Origin: an uncultured Eubacteriales bacterium | GTDB lineage: Bacteria; Bacillota; Clostridia; HGM11514 | NCBI GenBank assembly: GCA_902492655.1 | Contig: CABUMF010000049.1 | Span: 1 to 14,705, forward strand | Direction of reading: 5' to 3' | Length of the DNA stretch: 14,705 bases | In this document: one piece after another, positions 7,203 through 14,622 of the stretch | Numbering within the stretch: the stretch's first letter is position 1 | Layout of the letters: each line of letters begins with the position of its first letter | The notes under the pieces: generated by a model | The model's input: the letters and a program-made list of their open reading frames with translations, nothing else | What the model was told of the DNA's origin: nothing | Databases searched by the model: none | Made by a program: the position numbers and the translations under genes

Positions 7203-7280
7203 TTATTTGTTTGTCTCTATAAATCTTTGAAGTATTGCCGCAATTTCGGCTCTTGTAGCAAAGTCAATCTGTATATTCAT
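7203..7280 (-). pseudogene. Orphan C-terminal tail of an SLH (S-layer homology) domain
   Basis: A 25-codon open stretch directly after the stop of the upstream gene, in a different frame. It encodes MNIQIDFATRAEIAAIL followed by QRFIETNK and a stop. This matches the last 21 residues or so of the SLH protein at 11033-14470 (NATRVEAAAILHRFIEANK), including the TRAE motif. No ribosome binding site precedes it. It is read as the leftover 3' end of an SLH-protein gene whose front was replaced by the present 703-residue gene. Confidence 0.75.
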
Positions 7281-7281
7281 T

Positions 7282-9393
7282 TTATGACAATGTCTTTACG
7301 GCAGCAACGCATTGCGGTCTCATTTCCGTATCCCAGAAAAATACCTTTACTGTGTCTGCGCCGGTGGTGTCAAAGCCGTTAAGGTCGGTGATTTCATACG
7401 AATCAACCCCGCTTTCAAGAGTTATATCAGCAAATTTTACTTTAAGCAGGCTCTCGCCCGAATACGATGCTATTATAATTTTATAATTTCCCGGCTTCGG
7501 TGCGGAAATCACAACCTTTCCGTCATTATTGTACTTAACGGATGTTCCTCCGCCGTCACCTGTAACATCACCAATCAGGTAAATCTCCACATCCTGCGTC
7601 ACATTCTCCGTGCTCACTGTGACGGTATACACTCTCGTGACGTGGTTCTTCTTCATCACCTTCATGGTGTAGGTACCGGGTTCAACGCCCGCGATGGAGT
7701 AGTTTGCGGAGTTGCCCTTGACAGTAACGGTGTAGTCCGCCGTCGCACTGCCTTCGGCGTAAAGCTCAATGGTCACATAATCGGTGTCGCTGCCCGCGCT
7801 TGTCACCGTGCCGGAAACGGTAACGCCGGTAGGCTCACCTTTGGCAGTGAAGTAGACCTGGTAGTACAGTTTAACACCGTCGTGGGTATAGAAATTGCTT
7901 TTCCATGTCGAGTCAGCGTCTACTACTACGTAATCCTCCACAGGAGTTCCGTTGAGAAGAGCAGTAATATCGGAATCATGATGAGCAAACTCAAAGCTGG
8001 TATCGTCCTTCAGGTCGATTTCTACCGTGATAAAGTAGGTCGTACCCCCTGAAAAGGTAGAAAATTCGTTCCAGTCTGTCCTATAACATTGAACCTCCCC
8101 GATTTCAAAATTGTTGTATGGGAAGCGGTCGTTATTTTTTATCTTGATAGTTTCCGCATACTCCGCCGGCGTCATACCAGACGTAGGTGCGTCCATGGAA
8201 AGGTCGATGTAATCATGTAAATATTTTGAGAAGGTCTTCTCGATTTTGTAGGCGTAATAGTTGCCGTCCGTGCCGGCATAGGTAGCTGTCTGTCCGGCGA
8301 TGGTAACAGGCAGAGTTGCGGGATTGCTGATTGCGTAGCCGGCTGCCGGTTTGAACCACAATTTCAGCTGCCAGGTTTCACCTGCCTCAAACATAGAGGA
8401 ATCTGTGATGATCGGGCTGTCATCTGTCAAATGGCAATCACTCCAGGTGATGTCTCTGATGGTGTACTTGCTGCTGTCCAGGGGAGTTGCTTCTACATCA
8501 AAATAACTATTGAGCAGTTCAAAGCCGGTTACATCGGCTCCCATACCGGTGATGATTGGGGTGGAAATGACAATTTTATCTCCTTTATTTCCTTCAACAG
8601 AATTTCCGTGAAAATAATTTCCTTTCGGTTCGGACTCCACTCCATTGATCGTTACAGTTGTTCCTTCTTTGATGGAAGGCCATGACTTATCACCTGAGTA
8701 CATTCCGTTGTAGGCGGTGCAGTTATACAATGTCACTTCAGCATTATTGAAGATTTCAATTGACAAATCCTCACTGTCACTGTTACCAAAAATTCCCCCG
8801 TTAACGGTCACAACGCCGTGTCCAAAACATGCTGGGTTATAATTGGTCGCAAGAAATGTCCCTCCGTTGATGACCACTGTGCCACCATTTGTATATATGC
8901 CGCAATCCTTACCTATAAAGGTGCCGCCATTGATGGTAACACAGTTGTCTTCAATTTCATTGAGTACGTAAATCGCCCGCACACTTTCTGCACCTCTCTG
9001 ATCAGCAACTATCTGACCGCCACCGATGCTGTCGTTAATGGTAAGGGTACCGTAATACACCTTGATCACAGACTCGTCTGTCGTGAGTTCTGAACGGGTA
9101 ATGCTGTATCCCGCCAGATCCAGTACAACATTCTGCCCAAAACGCAATACGATGCTGTTATCATTCATGTTGCTGTTTGAAAGCAGGTTTGCTCCAAGTT
9201 TGATATAACGTGGGGTGCCGTCCCAGAGCGCACTATATACCAGAGTTCTCAGTTCGGCATAGGTGGTGACGATGTAAGGGTCATCCTCCGTGCCGGAGCC
9301 GCTGTAGGCAAATGCCGTCAGGCTCATGGCCTGGAGCATTCCAATCAGCATTACCACCGTGAGCAATACCGCCAAAAATCTTTTTGCTTTCAA
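7282..9393 (-). CDS. Secreted beta-helix-type surface protein with carboxypeptidase-regulatory-like domain and truncated dockerin-like motif
   Basis: 703 residues. The start is TTG at 9393, supported by AGGAGG 7 nt upstream and an immediate signal peptide (MKAKRFLAVLLTVVMLIGML to about Ala29, AFA). Residues about 75-260 are a right-handed beta-helix-like region with repeated INGGTF motifs (VTINGGTF, VVINGGTF, VTVNGGIF), as in pectate-lyase-fold proteins. Residues about 280-520 hold two related beta-sandwich-like modules (for example FEAGETWQLKLWFKPAAGY). Residues about 521-600 resemble a carboxypeptidase-regulatory-like/CnaB-type fold (GVTVSGTVTSAG ... GVEPGTYTMKVMKKNH). At about 606-612 GDVTGDG begins what looks like a dockerin or EF-hand loop but changes at once into another C-terminal module ending VKVFFWDTEMRPQC. 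No sortase motif or intact SLH domain is present, so it is secreted or held by an unknown means. Probably a surface or polysaccharide-binding protein; substrate unknown. Confidence 0.85.
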   Translation of the reverse strand: MKAKRFLAVLLTVVMLIGMLQAMSLTAFAYSGSGTEDDPYIVTTYAELRTLVYSALWDGTPRYIKLGANLLSNSNMNDNSIVLRFGQNVVLDLAGYSITRSELTTDESVIKVYYGTLTINDSIGGGQIVADQRGAESVRAIYVLNEIEDNCVTINGGTFIGKDCGIYTNGGTVVINGGTFLATNYNPACFGHGVVTVNGGIFGNSDSEDLSIEIFNNAEVTLYNCTAYNGMYSGDKSWPSIKEGTTVTINGVESEPKGNYFHGNSVEGNKGDKIVISTPIITGMGADVTGFELLNSYFDVEATPLDSSKYTIRDITWSDCHLTDDSPIITDSSMFEAGETWQLKLWFKPAAGYAISNPATLPVTIAGQTATYAGTDGNYYAYKIEKTFSKYLHDYIDLSMDAPTSGMTPAEYAETIKIKNNDRFPYNNFEIGEVQCYRTDWNEFSTFSGGTTYFITVEIDLKDDTSFEFAHHDSDITALLNGTPVEDYVVVDADSTWKSNFYTHDGVKLYYQVYFTAKGEPTGVTVSGTVTSAGSDTDYVTIELYAEGSATADYTVTVKGNSANYSIAGVEPGTYTMKVMKKNHVTRVYTVTVSTENVTQDVEIYLIGDVTGDGGGTSVKYNNDGKVVISAPKPGNYKIIIASYSGESLLKVKFADITLESGVDSYEITDLNGFDTTGADTVKVFFWDTEMRPQCVAAVKTLS

Positions 9394-9675
9394 AATAATT
9401 CCTCCTTTTTTCTTTCCGACATTTTGCCGATTTGTTTGACCGTGTGGTTTGTTTTACCTGCTCTCCCACACGGCAAAGAGAGCTTCTGCCGCTCTTCATC
9501 CGTTCGGATGATGGGGATACGTCAAATACATTCATATCATTTCGTCACCAACCTCCTTTCAAGCAGTAAAAACAAGTCAATCAAAAATCGCAATATCATT
9601 AAATACAGATGTGATAAAAGGCATTGTTCATAGCTTTCCGTCTAATATTAATTCTTGGTACAATAATACAATCAT
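9394..9675 (-). promoter_or_regulatory. Long structured 5' leader of the beta-helix surface protein
   Basis: About 280 nt separate the proposed promoter from the TTG start. Two hairpins compete for the same bases: CCGTGTGG (9440-9447) with CCACACGG (9466-9473), and GCTCTC (9460-9465) with GAGAGC (9478-9483). A third compact hairpin, CATCC/GGATG, lies at 9497-9510. A second AGGAGG at 9552-9557 is followed only by very short reading frames (for example ATG ATA TGA at 9540). No known riboswitch consensus could be matched by eye. Confidence 0.45.
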
Positions 9676-9704
9676 AGTATAGCATATAATAGGCAAATAA
9701 TCAA
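9676..9704 (-). promoter_or_regulatory. Sigma-A-type promoter for the beta-helix surface protein
   Basis: On the minus strand TTGATT (9704-9699), a 17-nt spacer and TATACT (9681-9676). Start of transcription is expected near 9669, giving the long leader described separately. The surrounding sequence is AT-rich. Confidence 0.6.
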
Positions 9705-9813
9705 CTCAATTTGCTAATTTAGATATTTTTCTCGGTTATGCACAAAAAATAAAGTCACTATATATGAAAAATGCGCAGGAAAACCTCATAAAGGTCAGTC
9801 CTCCGTATTGGTT

Positions 9814-10047
9814 TTAATAGCAGCTCGGCCTTATCGCGAAGCCGAATATAGAATTTGAGGTAATAACAACATTGTTTGCGCTTGACGAGCAGTGAACAAC
9901 AAGTATATTACCGCTTGTATCCTTGCCGACAATAATACCGACATGAGATAAGTCTGAGAGAAATGCCAAATCTCCCGCCTGTGCCTGATTCCAAGAGATA
10001 CGGCTGCACTTTGCCACCTTTAAATCAATCCATCCTTTCAAACTCAA
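9814..10047 (-). pseudogene. NlpC/P60 peptidase fragment lacking the catalytic cysteine part
   Basis: 77 codons open from a TTG (10047) that directly follows an in-frame stop. The fragment contains the second half of an NlpC/P60 cell-wall peptidase: QAQAGDLAFLSD, the catalytic-His strand SHVGIIVGKD, and HCSSSANNVVIT with the third polar catalytic position, ending FGFAIRPSCY. The DCSGF-type segment carrying the catalytic Cys and everything before it is absent. In an overlapping frame just upstream (10025-10108) a 27-codon basic helical peptide (MASDYFRNMHVKSKKLKEKL) reads through, but I cannot assign it. Most likely the 3' remnant of a peptidoglycan endopeptidase gene. Confidence 0.75.
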
Positions 10048-10165
10048 CTAATTTTTCTTTCAGCTTTTTTGATTTCACATGCATATTGCGAAAATAATCG
10101 CTTGCCATAAATTTTAGTAGTGATGACTTAGGTATCTTATTTGACCGCCTCGTTTTTAACTTAAA

Positions 10166-10758
10166 TTACCCCTTAGCCTCGTTGGGGTCTTCTTTTGCGG
10201 AAAGGGTTGTGATAATATTTATCACACTATTTCTTTCGTTCCACTCAACCCTGCAATTAAGAGCATCTGTTACATCACGCAATTTAAAATAGTTATTTCC
10301 GTTTATGTTGTAAGCCACTACATCAAATTCACTGCCGGTATATGCGAAAAACGCCGTATTTGCATTGCTTGCATTTAAATAATATGCTCCGCCTTTATAT
10401 CACCGTAGGTTTTGTCAACCTTTCCGGTTATGTCGATTGATTTAAGTGTGTTTTTACTGCCCTTTCGTGCAGCTATATATCCTTTTTTACCTTTCATCAT
10501 ACCGGAGGTTGCTTCAACATAGTGCCTGTTTTCCGTCACATATGCCTCCAGTACATTCACCGCTGTACCGACAGGAAATATATTACTTTCCACTGCGCTG
10601 CTCGGTGACTTGTAAACACTTACCCCCCAAGGAGGGCGCAATCTCTGCCGTTCCCGTATCTCCCACGCCAAAATCAGTTTCTTCGGCAAAAATCACTGCG
10701 GAAACAGAGCACACAGCATCATAAGCACCATAAGACCGCACAAAACTCTTTTTTTATA
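10166..10758 (-). pseudogene. Decayed secreted SH3b / stalk-domain (Cu-amine-oxidase-N-like) protein gene
   Basis: Reading the minus strand through several frames reconstructs one protein. A signal peptide (KKRVLCGLMVLMMLCAL, from about 10758) is followed by SVSAVIFAEETDFGVGDTG in a second frame. A third frame carries an SH3b-like segment (VSVYKSPSSAVESNIFPVG, then TAVNVLEAYVTENRHYVEA) down to a stop at 10375. A last frame carries a stalk domain (GGAYYLNASNANTAFFAYTG, then NGNNYFKLRDVTDAL and VEWNERNSVINIIT) ending at TAA 10166-10168. Shifts fall near 10700, at a run of six C (10623-10628) and near 10390. The expected start ATGAAAAAAAGAG appears as ATAAAAAAAGAG, that is, the G seems lost. A ribosome-binding-like AGAGG precedes it, as for the large SLH gene. 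The protein was probably exported and cell-wall associated. It is not functional as written unless some shifts are sequencing errors. Confidence 0.75.
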
Positions 10759-10768
10759 TAAAAACCTC

Positions 10769-10797
10769 TTTTCTTTCTAAGTATTATATGCTATAAT
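10769..10797 (+). promoter_or_regulatory. Plus-strand promoter for the MerR remnant (weak -35)
   Basis: TATAAT at 10792-10797 with a 17-nt spacer to a poor -35 (TTTTCT, 10769-10774). In the second copy of the element the same position has a good TTGAAA. Its -10 box is part of the palindrome TATAATGATTATA, shared with the opposing promoter. Confidence 0.45.
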
Positions 10798-10830
10798 GAT
10801 TATACATCGTACATTAATGGTCGATACAAG
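10788..10830. repeat. Regulatory repeat, copy 1
   Basis: About 43 bp (from ATGCTATAATGATTATACA to GGTCGATACAAG) nearly identical to 14580-14622; the clear difference inside it is one base (ATCG here, ACCG there). It overlaps opposing promoters and lies between the decayed SH3b gene and the MerR fragment. Confidence 0.9.
10799..10829 (-). promoter_or_regulatory. Minus-strand promoter with 19-bp spacer (MerR-type), copy 1
   Basis: TTGTAT (10829-10824) and TATAAT (10804-10799) on the minus strand are 19 bp apart, longer than the usual 17. Such elongated spacers are the hallmark of promoters activated by MerR-family regulators, which untwist the DNA. It points toward the decayed SH3b/stalk gene, and the divergent fragment encodes a MerR N-terminus. 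Confidence 0.6.
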
Positions 10831-10865
10831 GTACTTTTATAAAAATTATTTTTTTAGGTATATAT

Positions 10866-11060
10866 ATGAACAACAACCAAAAAAACTTGTTTTCTATTGG
10901 TCAAATTGCAGAGTCAATAGGTATTACAAGAAAAATTATATTGAACTACGAAACAAAAGGACTGATTCAGCCGGATATAACAACGCAAACAACATCCCCC
11001 AAGAATCGCTTCCCGGGGGATGTTGTTGCTGTTTACTTATTAGCTTCAATAAATCTGTGA
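10866..11060 (+). pseudogene. Truncated MerR-family regulator (N-terminal helix-turn-helix only)
   Basis: The open frame starts at ATG 10866 and encodes MNNNQKNLFSIGQIAESIG followed by ITRKIILNYETKGLIQPD, a clear MerR-type winged-helix N-terminus (about residues 8-37). At about residue 38 similarity stops, and the frame continues through the terminator hairpin and the antisense of the SLH gene to a stop at 11060. The second half of the DNA-binding domain, the dimerisation helix and the effector domain are missing. It is the only plus-strand gene in the window. It sits divergent to a 19-bp-spacer promoter, the usual place for an autoregulated MerR gene. Not expected to be a functional activator; a working paralogue may exist elsewhere. 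Confidence 0.75.
10988..11027 (-). terminator. Rho-independent terminator of the large SLH gene
   Basis: A perfect 13-bp stem (AACAACATCCCCC 10988-11000 with GGGGGATGTTGTT 11015-11027) and 14-nt loop, starting 5 nt after the SLH gene stop. The minus-strand tail is moderately T-rich. It also marks the point where the MerR coding sequence breaks off. Confidence 0.75.
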
Positions 11061-14000
11061 AGTATTGCTGCTGCTTCTACTCTTGTGGCATTGTCTTTCG
11101 GATTTAATTCAGTTTCCGTTCTGCCTTTCAATAGCCCGCTGCCCATCGCATATTGAACGGAGGGGACTGCGTACTCGGAAATATCGGCAAAATCATCATA
11201 AGAAAGAATATTTGTGCTTGCGCCGACTGATACATCATATTCTTTGTACTGTGCGTAACGGTATATAATTGCCGCTATCTGTTCACGGGTGATGTTTTCA
11301 TTCGGTGCAAACTCTGTTTCGGATATGCCTACTACAATGTCATTCTGCTGTGCCCAAATAATTGCACTTGCGTAATACGCTCCCATATCAACATCTTTGA
11401 AAGGTATACTTTTGTTTGTTGCCGGTTCGCCCTCAAGTCTGTAAAGAATTGTAACGAGCATAGCGCGCGTTAGATCAGCATTTGGTTCAAATGTTTTTGA
11501 AGTTGTGCCCTTCATAAGTCCGTTTTCAATCACATAGTCAGTATCTGAATGATACCAGAGTTTAACATTCAAATCATCAAATGCAAGAGAACAACAATTG
11601 TCTGCCGATGTTCCGTCACATTCCGTATCAGGCATTTCCTGCTCAACATCCGGTTCTTCGGTTTTTAACTCAATCCACTTTGCATAAAGGGTAAGATTCT
11701 TTGTAACCGGCTGATTGAAATCATAAACTGCTGTAAAGTTTTTATCGGAATACCAACCGTCAAAGGTGTAGCCGTCCTTTGTAGGATCAGCAGGTTCTGC
11801 AGCCTTGCTGTTTCTTGTTACCGTTTTAGAGGAAACCGCACTTCCGCCGTCAGTATCAAATTTAACAGTATAGCGTATGGTGCCTCCGCCGGTACCGGTA
11901 GAAACGGTGTCGTATGCTACCGCATAGGTTGAGAACTTAGAAGAATATATGTAAATGCAGCCGTTTTTCTTGTTTACAAAGCATTTTCCGTCTTCATAAG
12001 GCGGCACTGCTCTTGTATCAAGCTGCATAAGCTCTTCCGCAACGGCGTCATGATATCTGTAGACCTTGATATTTGTCTTTCTTGTAAAGTCATACGGCAG
12101 TTTGATTTCAATAACGCTTGAAGCGTTCTCAACTGTACCGCCTGTGGATTTTTCAAGTCTGATATCATAGAAGCCGAATTTTTTCGGTGCGTCAGCACTT
12201 GCCTTGATTGCAGCCTGCTCGGTGTCGTCCTCTGCTGCCACTTCATCCTGAACAATAAGAGTAATATCCGTCTTTTCTTCTTTTGCAACCTCATTCAAAC
12301 CATCGGCTTTAATTCCGCTAACGTGTGCCGCATCATCAGAAACCTTGCCGTGAACCCATTTTGCATAAAGGGTAATGATTTCGCCTGCGTTTGCCGTAGG
12401 TGCAGAATCTTTATCTGCATAATTTGTACCGCTGCCGTCTGACCTATCATTCCAGCCAATGAATTCATATCCTGCGCGTGTAAACGTATTCTCGGCAAGC
12501 GCAGTATGAGCGCCTACATTCACCGTCATATCTGCCATTGTACCGCTTCCGCCGTTTGCGTTAAATTTAACGGTGTAGGTGGCAGTGGAGCTGACAGTAA
12601 AGCTCACATCAAAGGACCGGGAAACGATATTCATACCAGTGACGGTGACGGTGGCGGTGTATGTGCCTGCGTCAAGACCGGTGTTTGGCTTGACAGTAAA
12701 GGTATCGGTACTGTCCGTGTCAGTGATACTGTTGATAGTGGTTTTTGACAGAGTGAAACCGGTAGCATTGGCACCGGAGAGTGTAACATTCAAGTCGCCG
12801 GTAGCGTCGTTGCCTGTGTTGGTAACGGTTATCTCCTTGGGCGTCTGTTCGCCGTAGCCCTCGGTGGCTTCCTCAAAGGTGTAAGTACCGGTCTGGCTCA
12901 GAGAAATACTGAGGTTTTGCACAAAGTCGGTGGCAATAGTTCCCGCAGTTGCTGTGACACTGTCGCTCCTGGCTCCTGTTGAGAGCAGATAGCCGGCACC
13001 GCCGCTAAGTGTGTCACCGAGAAATACTGCATACCCGTTGGCGGCATCGTATGCGACCACCACGCCGTAAGCAATATGGGCAGCACCGTCTTTCAGTTCG
13101 TGGATTACGACTGCTTCACGGTTTAAACTGTCGAAATAATTGCTTACAATGCTTGTGATGATGCCATCCAGTTCGGAAGTATTCTTACCAATGCTCTTCA
13201 TGTAAGAATATGTGCCCGCTTTGGTCAGCATCCAACTGCCGGAGTTCGTTGTGCCATAACTTCCGGTATCTAAAATTGGATAATACAGCCCTGACAATGT
13301 GATCTGCTGATTTTTCGTCGGGAAGGCAGGACTCCGTTGTACATCATATGCGTATTCAAAGACAGTATCTTCCAGCGATGTGGGCAAATTGGCAACCCAT
13401 TTAGCATAAAGGATGATGTTTTCATTCACAGTATCTGTGTCAAAAATCCAGGGATTAGTGCATTTTGGTTCCTTGTACCAGCCTCCGAAGGCATAGCCTT
13501 CAGCCATGGGGGCGGCAGGCTCGGTCACCTTCTCACCGTCAGCAACCGTCTGGGGTGCAGTGTCAGTTGCAGAACTATTGCCGTTCTTATCAAAAGAAAC
13601 GGTGTAGGTGGTAATCTGTGTAGGCGCAGTAAGCGTAATTGCTGCATTACTTGAAGGGGTGCCGTAGACAGTAATCTGAGATTGGCTGTCACGCCGTACC
13701 ATGATACCGTTCACAGTGTCAACACTGTATGCATCCGGGAAGTAATAGCCCTCATCTGCGGTGTAGATGATAGGAGTCATGGCGGCACTTAAATCTGTCT
13801 GTGTGTTCTCTCCGGAGCTATTATCTCTGGTCATGTGCTCAGCCGGGGTGACAGTGACATCATACACTGTCTTACTTTCGACATTTCCAAAGCTGCTCTC
13901 ATCATAACTGTTTCGATCGGTAGCGGCGGTATACCTGACCGCGCCGTCCTGCACCTGAATTGCACAGATAAGAGTATCGGGATAATTATAACCGTGGTAT

Positions 14001-14470
14001 TGAGTCCACAAATAAATGTAATATATTTTATTGGTATTCAAAGGGATCATCAATTCATCAAAAGACATCTTCATCGTGTTAGTACCGGAGGATGTGACGC
14101 TGCTCTCATCAGTATAAGAGATAATGCCAAAAGCTCCGGCATTATTACCGTTCTCATCATAATCACAAACCTCTTCAAATGAGCTGAACTTGCTGCCATA
14201 GAAACCTAAGTCGGTAAAGTCACCCCAGGTAGTGTTTGTACCATCTTCGCCCGCCGACCGCAGACGCTCAGTCATCAGCACCAATCGACTGCTTGCCGAA
14301 GCAGTGTGCCAATCGAAGTCGGCTGTAATCTCTTTCAGAGCACCGTTGCTGTAATAAGTGGCATTATTCACCTCAATATTATACGTCTGCGTCCATGCCA
14401 GCGCCGTTGTAGGCATCAACGTCGCCGCCATACACAAGCATAATAAAATACTTAAAATACGTTTCTTCAT
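11033..14470 (-). CDS. S-layer-type surface protein with three InlB-type repeats and three C-terminal SLH motifs
   Basis: 1145 residues from ATG 14470 (AGAGG about 8 nt upstream). The signal peptide is MKKRILSILLCLCMAATLMP with cleavage probably after TALA (residue 25). Listeria-Bacteroides/InlB-B-type repeats with the GGW...YAKW signature lie at about 287-357 (GYAFGGWYKE ... ILYAKWV), 632-707 (GYEFIGWNDR ... YAKWVHG) and 865-933 (GYTFDGWYSD ... LYAKWIE). Between the first two are an unrecognised module (about 360-530) and a beta-sandwich-like module (EITVTNTGNDATGDLNVTLS, about 545-625). Residues about 710-855 hold another beta module. Residues about 955-1145 are three SLH motifs with LTRAMLVTILYRLEG, ITREQIAAIIYRYAQ and ATRVEAAAILHRFIE. 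SLH domains bind pyruvylated secondary cell-wall polymers, so the protein is anchored on the cell surface. Function is probably adhesion or envelope structure. The N-terminal two-thirds look more GC-rich than the SLH end, suggesting a mosaic gene. Confidence 0.93.
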   Translation of the reverse strand: MKKRILSILLCLCMAATLMPTTALAWTQTYNIEVNNATYYSNGALKEITADFDWHTASASSRLVLMTERLRSAGEDGTNTTWGDFTDLGFYGSKFSSFEEVCDYDENGNNAGAFGIISYTDESSVTSSGTNTMKMSFDELMIPLNTNKIYYIYLWTQYHGYNYPDTLICAIQVQDGAVRYTAATDRNSYDESSFGNVESKTVYDVTVTPAEHMTRDNSSGENTQTDLSAAMTPIIYTADEGYYFPDAYSVDTVNGIMVRRDSQSQITVYGTPSSNAAITLTAPTQITTYTVSFDKNGNSSATDTAPQTVADGEKVTEPAAPMAEGYAFGGWYKEPKCTNPWIFDTDTVNENIILYAKWVANLPTSLEDTVFEYAYDVQRSPAFPTKNQQITLSGLYYPILDTGSYGTTNSGSWMLTKAGTYSYMKSIGKNTSELDGIITSIVSNYFDSLNREAVVIHELKDGAAHIAYGVVVAYDAANGYAVFLGDTLSGGAGYLLSTGARSDSVTATAGTIATDFVQNLSISLSQTGTYTFEEATEGYGEQTPKEITVTNTGNDATGDLNVTLSGANATGFTLSKTTINSITDTDSTDTFTVKPNTGLDAGTYTATVTVTGMNIVSRSFDVSFTVSSTATYTVKFNANGGSGTMADMTVNVGAHTALAENTFTRAGYEFIGWNDRSDGSGTNYADKDSAPTANAGEIITLYAKWVHGKVSDDAAHVSGIKADGLNEVAKEEKTDITLIVQDEVAAEDDTEQAAIKASADAPKKFGFYDIRLEKSTGGTVENASSVIEIKLPYDFTRKTNIKVYRYHDAVAEELMQLDTRAVPPYEDGKCFVNKKNGCIYIYSSKFSTYAVAYDTVSTGTGGGTIRYTVKFDTDGGSAVSSKTVTRNSKAAEPADPTKDGYTFDGWYSDKNFTAVYDFNQPVTKNLTLYAKWIELKTEEPDVEQEMPDTECDGTSADNCCSLAFDDLNVKLWYHSDTDYVIENGLMKGTTSKTFEPNADLTRAMLVTILYRLEGEPATNKSIPFKDVDMGAYYASAIIWAQQNDIVVGISETEFAPNENITREQIAAIIYRYAQYKEYDVSVGASTNILSYDDFADISEYAVPSVQYAMGSGLLKGRTETELNPKDNATRVEAAAILHRFIEANK

Positions 14471-14560
14471 AATAAAACCTCTTTTCTCTTTAATAAACTC
14501 CGCTTGCAGATGATTTATTTGTAAAAGTTTATAAAATCAAAAAAACATCGCCCCACTATC

Positions 14561-14589
14561 TTGAAATTTCTAACATTACATGCTATAAT
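14561..14589 (+). promoter_or_regulatory. Sigma-A-type plus-strand promoter, copy 2
   Basis: TTGAAA (14561-14566), a 17-nt spacer and TATAAT (14584-14589). It would drive a plus-strand transcript leaving the window to the right. By analogy with copy 1 the gene could be a MerR regulator, but no start codon with good support is visible before 14705. Confidence 0.6.
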
Positions 14590-14622
14590 GATTATACACC
14601 GTACATTAATGGTCGATACAAG
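14580..14622. repeat. Regulatory repeat, copy 2
   Basis: Direct repeat of 10788-10830, in the same orientation. It contains the palindromic TATAATGATTATA and the dyad ACC(N10)GGT at 14598-14613. It lies upstream of the large SLH gene, so the two copies bracket that gene and its terminator. Confidence 0.9.
14591..14621 (-). promoter_or_regulatory. Minus-strand promoter with 19-bp spacer (MerR-type) for the large SLH gene, copy 2
   Basis: TTGTAT (14621-14616) and TATAAT (14596-14591) on the minus strand are separated by exactly 19 bp. The spacer holds an imperfect dyad ACC(N10)GGT (14598-14613) centred almost exactly in the middle, as in MerR operators. The transcript would start near 14584, about 115 nt ahead of the SLH gene start codon. 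Confidence 0.6.

Noticed and set aside
7312..8052. Plus-strand 246-codon open frame
   Set aside because: It is antisense to the 703-residue surface protein, which has signal peptide, ribosome binding site and domain evidence; the frame shows no family features.
9281..9535. 84-codon minus-strand frame from ATG 9535 across the leader and the start of the beta-helix gene
   Set aside because: It overlaps the signal-peptide region of the well-supported gene in another frame, its product is low-complexity and basic, and the nearest AGGAGG is about 16 nt away. A leader peptide is possible but not supported.
10025..10108. 27-codon basic peptide frame between the stalk-domain and NlpC/P60 remnants
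   Set aside because: No ribosome binding site or family match; probably part of decayed sequence.
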